Shown here in pieces: positions 36,204 to 44,864 of a DNA stretch of 64,000 nt. The position numbers and the translations under genes are program-made. Origin of the DNA: Colletotrichum lupini (taxonomy: Eukaryota; Ascomycota; Sordariomycetes; Glomerellales; Glomerellaceae). Every line of letters starts with the position of its first letter. Within the stretch, counting starts at the first letter, position 1. Below the pieces are notes generated by a model. That model was given only the letters and a program-made list of their open reading frames with translations, did not search any database and was not told the DNA's origin. Where the stretch lies: positions 1,860,001 through 1,924,000 of the forward strand of contig NC_064673.1 in assembly GCF_023278565.1 (NCBI RefSeq), read 5' to 3'.

Positions 36204-37722
36204 ACTATTGTACACAGAATACCCGTCAGATGTCAACCGTGGTGGCGCGGTTGCGATAGACGAGAGAGAAGAACTCATGGCAACCAGGACCTCGAGCATA
36301 CGGAACTTGTGTCTCACTCAGAATGATTCGATCAATAACGAAGTCATCCGCTTCACTCACTATGCGAATGTCCAGCATAAGGTGATGTCAGGCCTCTGTA
36401 CGTGGATATGACGGCTCAAACTAGTTCCCCATGTTGCCGAGATATCCGTATTCTTCGATGGATGGATTGGCATGAAAACATGAGTCGGAAACCCCAGGAA
36501 TCTGGAATCCCCCATTTTGCAGAGCCTGGGCTGCTCCAAAACTTCAAGGCCCGCATAGTCCACAAAGCACTGAATGAAAGCTAGTGCTGGCCTGGGGGTT
36601 TTATCAAAGCAGATTGTTGATATCGGACTCGCTGTTCTTCTACTATCTCATGTACTCCGCCCACCTCGAACCATTCTGTCAAATGTCAACCATGCCATTG
36701 GCTGCCAGGCTACCAGGCCGAAGTGTTCAACTGCCTAACTCGTGATGTGGTTTGAATTCCAGCCTCCGCGCCGAACGATTCGATCCATCACTTCTCATTG
36801 GAACCTCCTACTGAAGAGTTGCCTCCTGGTCATGATTTGCACCAATTTTCTCGACCAGAAGGAATTCTGGCGATGAGATCTAAAACAGATTCGTGTGACA
36901 AGAGGCGCTGCTTTTGTAGGAAAGAGAATCCATTGAGGTTCTGATCGGCGTTCGTTTGCTGGCCCAATTCAAATTCAAATTAGGAACGAGGACGGCAGCT
37001 TGGCAAAGCCCGCTACACCGACGCAAAACGGCCGCGCAATCCATTCCCGGGGAGCGCGCTCGCACGCCGATACGCGGGTGGGTTGCGACCGGCCGGCCCT
37101 CTTCGTTGTCGTGGCATGCACTGAGAAGGCGGGTCAGACATGGGTGCGAACGCGAGCATGAATGAGGCTGCATCGGTTTTTGGTCTGTGTACTAATAGTA
37201 GATGCCCCGAAGTGTCAATCCGCAGTGTCCAGGTATTGGGAACCCACTAGTCGTACGTGCTCTGCGATAATGATGGGTGCGATCGATCACTGGGTTATAG
37301 ACAACCGCTACAAGGACGTGATCTGGCATCCTTTGTCATCAGGCCTTGCCCATAATCTGGAATTACTGACCATCGGCAATGCACAAATGATAGCTACCTA
37401 CTTGGTTCGGACTCAGGCAGCGGACCGTTGTAGCCGAAAACGAAGCAAATGTGGAAAGAGCGAGCATTACAGCCATGAACTGACTCGGGGCCCGCCCGCT
37501 TTGGCCCACGGTTCGATGAAGGCTTAATATAATTAAGTTAATGAGACTACAATATGATGAAGATCTTCTGCCTCAATCAAAATCAAAAGAGGCTTAGAAT
37601 CAGTGTACTGAACGTGCCGTGGTATTTCTTGATTCACAAATCCGAGATCTTTCTTCCCTTTTTGCAGCATTCCAATTCTAACGACACAGTTCCTGCTAGT
37701 CCAAGGCCCGCCGAACCTCAAA
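36204..37722. other. unmutated intergenic region
   Basis: About 1.5 kb of normal-composition DNA between the copia 5' LTR and the cysteine-rich protein gene. Several short open frames on both strands lack conserved features. A promoter for the downstream gene is expected near 37500-37720, but no clear TATA box is seen. Confidence 0.45.
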
Positions 37723-38196
37723 ATGAAGTACCTCACCGCCGTCATCGTCGCCCTTGCCACGTCTTCCAACGCCGCTGTCTGCAATTACGGATGGGGCAAG
37801 CCGGCGGGATCAAAATGCCCTGGAGCCTACGTAAGTTCAAGATCCTCAAGTCGATCTTTGGGAGGCAGCACTAATAATGACTTGCAGCCTAACACATACT
37901 GCGTAAGATTTTTGAAGCCTTGACCTTGTCCTTTGCTCACCACATCCACACAGTGTCAAGAGGGTGAAAACGTCAAAACATCTAGCAACTTTCCAATTCC
38001 CCGAACTTGTTCGTATCCTGAAAACGGACGTCCAGTTCTACAATCGTGCCTTGGTGGAAGAGGTGTAAGTTATCTTTAACTTGCTCGTGTGATGGAGCCA
38101 AAGCTGACAATTATGGTCTAGTTCGTCGAATGTGTAGGTCATTGGTTCGCTGCAAATTCCAACTTGGTTGCATTCTAACGTATTTAGTGTCCTTAA
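37723..38196 (+). CDS. small secreted cysteine-rich protein, 5 exons (3 micro-exons), about 84 residues
   Basis: Exons 37723-37830, 37888-37902, 37954-38064, 38122-38133 and 38188-38196 (108, 15, 111, 12 and 9 nt) are separated by GT-AG introns of 57, 51, 57 and 54 bp with branch sites ACTAATAATGAC, CTGAC and TTCTAACG. All splice in phase 0. MKYLTAVIVALATSSNAA is a signal peptide. The mature part has eight Cys (20, 32, 41, 42, 60, 73, 82, 83) in the order C-C-CC-C-C-CC, created partly by splicing: both Cys doublets span introns. Length and cysteine content fit fungal small secreted proteins, some of which are effectors; no function is claimed. If the last intron is not removed, the protein ends at 38178 with seven Cys and 96 residues; the even cysteine number and good branch site favour the five-exon model. 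It lies between RIP-mutated repeats but is itself unmutated. Confidence 0.72.
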
Positions 38197-38588
38197 ATTA
38201 CTCAACTCAGAAGATTCACTAGGAGCGAGGCAATGACATACATCCTCTCAATGACCAGAAGCCCAAGCCTACCTACTGAAGTTAGTCTCAGAGGATTAGC
38301 AATATCGGCTAGAGCAGCAAGCGGGACTATGAGGTTCACAAGCGTTTTCCCATGAGATATCCCTGTTCTATGTAGTCCGAGTGGTGACGGTCGAGAGCAA
38401 CAGTGGTAAAGAGCAGAAAGAATCACCGTATACATCCGCATATATATACATATATACCCGTACATACAAATGAAAAAGCTCCAGGGAAGTCTCATGCATG
38501 GGAATGCCGTCGTTATACAACTCCAGCTGGAAGAATGCGGGAAACTTCTAAATGGCGTAAATCATTATCAATGAATGCAACACCTTCG
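38197..38588. other. intergenic between convergent genes
   Basis: About 390 bp between the 3' ends of the cysteine-rich protein gene and the first methyltransferase. Contains a TATATACATATATAC stretch around 38440-38460. No gene recognised. Confidence 0.4.
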
Positions 38589-39816
38589 CTATGATGGCTT
38601 TTGTCCGTACACGACATGACTGTAAATGACGTCAGTAAGATTCACAGATTGCTGATGATCTGATACGTACACTGGCCAGTATGCATGAATCGCCGTGTTG
38701 CTCAAATCCTTCCGAACTTCGGCAAGGAAGACATCAACGCTCTCTCTTGACCATCCGAGAACCCGAGTAAATAGCCCAACACTGAGACCCTCCAGCCCCA
38801 TCATCACATTTTCGTGGTTCCATGAACCTAACCACATTATCAGTATAAAAAAAGGTTCATAACTAAATAGCAAGTTGAAAACGCGATGCAGTACGAAAAG
38901 CTAGTTTCCAGACGGGCTGAAATATAGAGAGTCTGCTTCACTTACCAAGTTCCTTGTGCCTTGGGTGCTTAGCCCATCTGTTTGTCGGCCATTTGAAGAC
39001 GACCTCCTTCACATTCACGAATCCCGCCTCTCGAAGTTGTCGCTTATAATGTGTGGCTCCACCAAATGGCGTCCCCCGCTCCCCCGTCCCTTGGAAAAGA
39101 AACTGATTCCATTGATACAGTGCCGACTCTTTTGTTAGTGTGCCATCATCAGACATGGCTTGCGCTCCGTCGGCACACTCGAACCAGCCTCCCGGATTCA
39201 GATTTGCGAATGACTGCCGGAACAACTTGGGGAAGTCTCGAATACCACCCGTGTTCATTCGGCTGTAAACGAAATCAAACTTTTGCGAAAACGTCCAAGG
39301 TTCGTCTTCAATATCATCAATTTGGAAGTAGACGTTAGGCGGAACGCATGAAGGTTGCACCGGGCTCAAGTCCACGCCAATGATAGTCGAGCTGGGGTTC
39401 TCGTCGGCAAAGTCAATCGCCCAGATTCCTGTCCCTGTACCGACATCCAAAACCCGTTGCGGTGGCCGCTCTTTACTCAACGGAGATAAATGTAGCTTAT
39501 CGCCGAGGGTGAGTAGACATAGATTGTGCTGGAGGTCTAGGCGGTCGAGTTCGAGGTCGTCGTTAGGAAATAGATAGGCACCATCCTTGTAGGCGTGATA
39601 TGTGCGGCCATTCTCCTCTCGGTAACGGAGTATGCTGCTGCGCAGAGACATTGTGGAAGGTTGCACCTCAGCGCCCAGGGACGAGTCAAGGTCCGAATCC
39701 TCGCCGTCGGACTCGAGCTCGCTTTCCTCATCAACGGATGTTGTCATGGAGATGTCGTCTGGTATTTCGTCAGCCTCCAGAGACGTTGAAGGCTGCGGTG
39801 CCGCTGGAGCCGACAT
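38589..39816 (-). CDS. LaeA-like SAM-dependent methyltransferase 1, 3 exons, about 352 residues
   Basis: Exons 39816-38946, 38827-38671 and 38619-38589 give 1059 nt in frame; introns of 118 and 51 bp have GT-AG ends, the second with a CTTACTGAC branch site. Residues 1-60 are acidic and Ser-rich, probably disordered. Then Y-x2-E-N-G-R-x-Y-H-A-Y-x-D-G-x-Y and P-N-D-x4-D-R-L-D-L-Q-H mark the fungal LaeA/TAM-type family. SAM motif I is VLDVGTGTGIWAIDFAD (~122-138), followed by GVDLSPVQP and the acidic DDIED. The C-terminus ends VVYGQKPS, the usual family ending, reached only after the last intron is removed. Such proteins range from regulators of secondary metabolism to tailoring methyltransferases; the substrate here is unknown. 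A paralogue lies 1.3 kb upstream on the same strand. Confidence 0.88.
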
Positions 39817-39841
39817 CGTTGAAGGGTGGCACGATAGACGA

Positions 39842-40714
39842 TCAGCGAACTAAATCTTCGAGGATGGCGAACCTTACTGGAAATTCGGGGTAGACAAATG
39901 CGACGAAAGCTAAAGAATGAAGGTTGCAAGGATTTTTATCAAGCGTAAGAGCCTGTTGTGGCGAAAGTGTTTCTTTTTCTCCTATGACATGAGGTCGAAT
40001 GAACTCCGCAACGGAGGCGGGAGAACCGATGGAAAGGCGGAAATCGTGGAGACTTCGGAGGAATGTCCGTTCCTGTGGCCCAACGGCGAACCAACACGCT
40101 TTTGATATCTGACAGGACAACTCGCACCAACAACGAGAGGAAATGCGGAGATCTGATTGGCCGTGAAAGACCCCTGGTAGGCAAACAGCCATCCTGCATA
40201 TTGAAACGAGGGGTCCAGCCCACGCCCGGCGACTCAAAGATCCCTTTGCTCTCGCGTTGGCTCTGAGTACATGAATCGGGCTGTGGTTGCTTGATTGTTG
40301 GATGTTGTTAGTCAACCAAGACAGAGCGTTGGATGCTGGTGGACGCCGGTGGACGCCATACGGAAGCTGTTGGAGCATTGCGGAATGGCGCCGAGCGCAA
40401 CACGCGCCGGGTTCGGGTAAGATCGTCATGCGGGAGAGCGGCGTAGAAGGCGGATTGGGAAAACGTAATGTGTAACCCCTCTTTTTGTGCACCGGGGCCT
40501 CATGAGAAAATTGGCTCACGGATCCGACCATTTGGTAAGATGGAGTATCAGATGCTTGCGTCAGAGAAACATCGACCGGGTTGTCGGACACTCGTTCACT
40601 ACATGTAGTGACTTGGGTCGTCGTACCGATCTCCCGTGCGTATTGTTGCGCTGATAGTAATAGCCCTATTTGTGGACCGTCGTCAGAACTTGAAGCCTCT
40701 ATTCGTAGTTTCAT
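39842..40714 (-). CDS. doubtful 290-residue open frame upstream of methyltransferase 1
   Basis: An uninterrupted minus-strand frame ends 25 bp before the methyltransferase 1 start codon. The translation is rich in Ser, Arg, His and Cys, shows no domain, signal peptide or repeat, and resembles no family I know. Its position equals the promoter and leader of methyltransferase 1, so it may be chance or an upstream transcript. It is listed only because 873 bp open by chance is uncommon. Confidence 0.18.
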   Translation of the reverse strand: MKLRIEASSSDDGPQIGLLLSAQQYAREIGTTTQVTTCSERVSDNPVDVSLTQASDTPSYQMVGSVSQFSHEAPVHKKRGYTLRFPNPPSTPLSRMTILPEPGACCARRHSAMLQQLPYGVHRRPPASNALSWLTNNIQQSSNHSPIHVLRANARAKGSLSRRAWAGPLVSICRMAVCLPGVFHGQSDLRISSRCWCELSCQISKACWFAVGPQERTFLRSLHDFRLSIGSPASVAEFIRPHVIGEKETLSPQQALTLDKNPCNLHSLAFVAFVYPEFPVRFAILEDLVR

Positions 40715-41138
40715 AGGATTCGAAGGAAGAAGAAAGACAGTGATCTGAGGTCTTCGAGCTCCTCAACACAGTACCTAAGATAGTCATTGCACTGGCAGTA
40801 AGTCAGTCTGGTCGCATTCATTTGCGTCGGCCAGAAATTCTCACTTGGATAACACTACTTCAAAGTCAGGGGAACACCCAGAGCTATTTCTCAGATCTCA
40901 GTCATCTCACTCACTTTCTGACCCTCCCAAGCGGTGAGAATTAAGAGGACATTAAAAAGAGTCTTCCTATTGTTTTGGATGTCTCTCATTCCAAGGAACG
41001 CTCTCGCTGATACATCGATGAGCTATGATACGCCAATCCCATGGTTTTCGCTACCAAAGTCACCCCAACTCCTCAATCGGCTCACCAATGCTGCAAGGAG
41101 CAAGTGGTCGATGATATCTTTACGTCAACAACTTACTA
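40715..41138. other. intergenic between the two methyltransferase genes
   Basis: About 420 bp upstream of the doubtful frame and downstream of methyltransferase 2. No gene or repeat recognised. Confidence 0.4.
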
Positions 41139-42497
41139 TCATGCCATCGGTTTTCTTCCGGTGACAAACCGATAGCTTGTGATAAGCCTGTAGTCCTTGC
41201 TACGGAACTCTCGCTTGACACCCTCCATAAGCACTCTGGCTTGGTCGTGCGAGTAGTTCAGTACTCTCGTGAACAAGGCCGGAGTGTGAGAGTCGACAGA
41301 CATCTGCATATGGACAAGTTCGCAGCGACCAAGCTCCTTCAATGCCGGGTCTTTCGCCCATGGACCGATGGGTATCTGTAAATAGCGTGAGCACGTCTCC
41401 TAGAGTATGGGCTTAGCTGTTGACTGAAAACACTTACTCTGTAAACAAGTTCCTGGACATCCTCGAAGCCGGCATCAATCATCCACTGTTTGTGGTATCT
41501 CGCCACGTTGATTTGCTTCCCGTACATTTTACTTGCCTCGTCTAGCTTGGTCACCCACTCCTTCGTCCAGGGCGCTCTCTCATAGCTATCGTCGTCGCTG
41601 AAGATCCATGCATCGTACTCTTGCATTTCAACCCATCCGCCTGGCTTCAAGCCACCCATGACACGGTCGTAAAATCTTGCCCAATCAGAGGACGTTCCGC
41701 TGAGCGCGCGGCCGTGAATATAGTCGAAGTGCTCCTCCTCACGGTATGTCCATTCATCCTCGTAATCATCGACATGGAATTTGCAGTTCGTGGGAACCCA
41801 TTCCGGTTGAATGGGCGAGAGATCGACGCCGTATACGTCAGCCGTGGGAAATTCATCTGCCATCTCTATGGCCCATATTCCCGTCCCTGTACCGAGATCG
41901 AGGATCCTCATACCAGAGGCCGCCGGATCCTCTGGTGTGGGGAGTGGCGCGGTGTAAAGCTGGCCTCCGAGGAGGAGACGCCAGATGTGGTGCTGCAGGT
42001 CGAGTCGTTCTTGCTCTTGATCGTCATTGGGAAGCACGTATTGCCCCTCGCGGTAGGCGTGGTATCGCCGCCCGTTCTCGTACTGATAGTGGAAGATGGA
42101 GGATGCTATGGAGGCCGTGTAAGCACTGCCAGCATCGGAGCCGTAGGCCGAGTCATGATCCTCGCCAGGGTTTGTAATATCGGTCTGTAATACGGGGGCA
42201 CAAGGTAACGTTAGTGCACATGGCCTTGCCCAAGTCCCAAGGGAGTCTCCAAAGGGAGAAGGACCCTGGCGGTGATAAGCTTACGTCGACTTGGAGCGGC
42301 GTCAAGGTCTGATCTGCCGCCGGATTAAGCAAATACTGGATACTGGTCGGTGCTACGGCACGGGGAGGTGTCGTCGCTCCCGTGCTGCTAGTCAAAGGGG
42401 TTGGTGTTTGGACTGGACCGGCACTAGAGGGGGTCCCGGTGGCCGGTCCCGAGTCCGCGGTACTGGAACCGCCGGTAGTTGACGGACGCGACGTCAT
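41139..42497 (-). CDS. LaeA-like SAM-dependent methyltransferase 2, 3 exons, about 398 residues
   Basis: Exons 42497-42285, 42184-41438 and 41375-41139 (213, 747 and 237 nt) join in phase 0; introns are 100 and 62 bp. The start at 42497 gives a Ser/Thr/Pro-rich, probably disordered N-terminus of ~85 residues. The family block Y-E-N-G-R-R-Y-H-A-Y-R-E-G-Q-Y and L-P-N-D-D-Q-E-Q-E-R-L-D-L-Q-H follows; SAM motif I is ILDLGTGTGIWAIEMAD (~165-181), then GVDLSPIQPEWVP. W-A-K-D-P-x-L-K-E-L-G-R begins just after the second intron, and the protein ends with VTGRKPMA. It matches methyltransferase 1 motif by motif and has a similar three-exon layout, but intron positions differ. It shares a ~970-bp divergent upstream region with the NmrA-like gene. 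In-frame codons upstream of 42497 reach further back, but the family pattern gives no reason to use them. Confidence 0.88.
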
Positions 42498-43471
42498 TGG
42501 AAAAGGGAGCGCGTGATCGGCAGGCCGTCTGCCGTCAGCCGTCTGTTCCCGGTGGGAGAAGTGAAAAGAGAGACGGGAGTTTTGAAAACAACGGTTGCGC
42601 TTTTCCCCTGGACAATTTGACTCTGTTCGAGAAACAGACGAGGGCCAAACTTTAAGTGTCCCCCTTGGAATGGAGAAGCGGTAAAGTAAAATGTCACCCC
42701 AGGGTAGGAAATGATGGATGAATGCGGATCGCCCGGGAACCCAGCTGAAGAATAATTCTGGGAAAAGCCTTGCACATAAAGCCCCCTCCATCATCACGCC
42801 AATGAGCTGCCGGGGTCGTCCCCTATTCCGCTTCGAGCGCTACGTCCGTGCCGCCCCCGTACGTTACGACCCCTTCCTCTCAGCTGCCAAACCCACCATG
42901 GTATCCGCTCCCGATCGCCATCGCCATGTTCGGTAAGGCTTGTGAGCACGTTGTGAGCTTCATGGCAGTTTGATGAGCCAATAGCTGAAGAGTTTTGCGA
43001 GACAAGGAGCTCCACCTTCATATCGACTCTAAGATATCACCTCATGTATCCGAACTCCGCACATCGCTTAAGTATGAGACTGACTTAGTGGCCTTGATTT
43101 AGTCTCTCTTAGTGACACTTATCTCACACTAGTGTCTCCTCCAGCCGAGGGGAAGCGGCATATTTCTGGCCCGTCACGAAAGCGGTGGGGAATGGGCCGC
43201 AATGGAGTGGTCAATGATTTTCTTTTAGAGCCTCTGGAAACAGAATTTGACCACTTTTGATCCCACGATCTCAACATTTTCTAGAAGTAACTCACGGACG
43301 TCGGACTGCAGCAAACTCATCTGATGCTGTATTAGCCGGAAGCTTTTTTTGTACCTCAACGATTACTACATCTAACAAGGCATTCAACCTAAAAGTCTCT
43401 CCTGGTTTCATCACGTTACTATCCCACCGGTCAACTCACCGCCTCTCAGTCTTTGCCACGGACCAACACTG
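42498..43471. promoter_or_regulatory. divergent promoter region of methyltransferase 2 and NmrA-like gene
   Basis: About 970 bp between two start codons facing away from each other. A bidirectional promoter would allow co-regulation. No binding site could be assigned; no strong TATA box was seen next to either start. Confidence 0.5.
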
Positions 43472-44627
43472 ATGACAATGTCCCAAAAGCTCATCGTCGT
43501 CGTGGGCGCCACGGGCAACCAAGGCGGCTCCGTTGCTCGCCGCTTCCTGGCCGCTGGCTACCGCGTCCGCGCTCTCACCCGCGACACCAAATCCACATCC
43601 GCTACTGCCCTTTCCACTCTCGGGTCCGATGTGGAGCTCGTGAGCGCAGACCTTGAAGATGCCGCCTCCATCGAAGAAGCTTTCAAGGATGCAAATGTCA
43701 TCTTCAGCGTCACAAACTACTGGGAACCCTTCTTCCGACCAGACTGTCGCATGAAGGCACAGGAACAGGGCATTTCCTGCCGGAAGTTCGCGTATGATGT
43801 CGAGTTGCGCCAGGGACGGAATATTGTCGATGCTGCGGCCAAGACAGTGGACTCGCTTGACAAGAACGGGTTTTTGGTTTCAACATTGAGTCACGCTGAG
43901 AAATGCAGTGGTGGGAAATTTAAAGAGCTGTATCACTTTGATTCCAAGGCTGAGGTGTTTCCTGGCTACGTGAACGAAAAATATCCCGAGCTCGCGGCGA
44001 AGATGTCGTGCATCCATACTGGGTACTTCTACACAAGCTACAACATTCTTCCCAACTCATACTTTGGCAAGGTGAGCCACTCCCCCTTATTGTGACCATC
44101 AACATATCTAAAGCGTCACCAGAACTCCGATGGCACATTCACCATGGCGTTCACAACCTCTCCTGACAAGCCTGTCCCGCATTTCTCCCCTGTCGATGAT
44201 ATGGGCAACTTCACCTACGCCGTTTCCCAAATGCCGCCCGGCAAGGCTTACATGGCCGAAGGAACAACTGCCACTTGGCCCCAGTTCCTAGAGACATGGG
44301 CAAAGGTAAATGGAGTACAAGCCAGCTATAAGCAAATTACGCCAGAAGAGATGATTGAGGCGACTGGAGAGCGCGACACTGGTCTCGAAGTCGCATACAT
44401 GTTTTCATATTCCTCGGACCCAGGTTACGATGGCGGCATGGATTTGCTGACCGCAGCTGATCTTCAAAAGGTGAGAGCTGCAACCCTCGAACCCGTGAAG
44501 AATGAGGTGCTTTATTTCAAGGACAGAGAATTGACTGCTAATTGCATAGGCTGGTATTGATTGTCCCATGACGACTTGGGAAGAATGGTCCAAAAAGAAC
44601 GATTGGTCTCCTGTACTAGACAAATGA
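43472..44627 (+). CDS. NmrA-like NAD(P)-binding protein, 3 exons, about 341 residues
   Basis: Exons 43472-44071, 44123-44470 and 44550-44627 (600, 348 and 78 nt) splice in phase 0; the introns are 51 and 79 bp, the second with an ACTGCTAATTG branch region. The N-terminus KLIVVVGATGNQGGSVARRF is the G-x2-G-x2-G dinucleotide-binding motif of the NmrA family of atypical short-chain dehydrogenases, followed by RALTRD, which suggests NADP preference. S-V-T-N-Y-W-E-P and S-T-L-S-H-A-E-K are typical family segments; the catalytic Tyr-x3-Lys of classical enzymes is absent, as usual. The third exon supplies the family-type ending AGIDCPMTTWEEW. Without the last intron the frame would end earlier at 44560 with an atypical tail. 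Members act as redox sensors in nitrogen control or as metabolic reductases. A second Met lies two codons on. A copia element starts 35 bp after the stop. Confidence 0.88.
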
Positions 44628-44662
44628 TGGCCGCACGGGTTCATACCTGAAGGATATGTGCT

Positions 44663-44864
44663 TGTCGGATTAGAAGTCTAATTCGACCGCGGCATACAGC
44701 CGACTGCGCAGGGGCCAATTAGGGGCCCTATTTACGATTATCGTAGCTAGCCTAACCTACGGTTAGAACCTCCTTTTTATAACTACGCAAATATTTATAT
44801 AGTTTAATTAATCTCTTCGTTAACTACGGTTCGAACTAACTACCCTATAATAGGGATACTAATA
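44663..44864 (+). repeat. 5' LTR of copia copy 2
   Basis: 202 bp starting TGTCGGATTAGAAGTC. The outer third is unmutated; the inner two thirds carry transitions. Near the end is the 13-nt palindrome CCCTATAATAGGG. Confidence 0.93.

Noticed and set aside
36111..37527. Short open frames on both strands in the left part of the gene island
   Set aside because: No domain, no consistent splicing into longer products, and some begin inside the copia LTR.
3129..44627. A complete secondary-metabolite gene cluster (P450, methyltransferases, NmrA)
   Set aside because: No polyketide synthase, peptide synthetase, terpene synthase or transporter is present, and the P450 is separated from the rest by >33 kb of repeats.
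44405..44644. 79-residue minus-strand frame over the NmrA 3' end
   Set aside because: It is the shadow of NmrA exons 2 and 3, which are supported by splice sites and the family ending.
44827..44840. GGTTCGAAC in the copia LTR as a tRNA B box
   Set aside because: No A box or cloverleaf surrounds it, and it repeats in every LTR copy.
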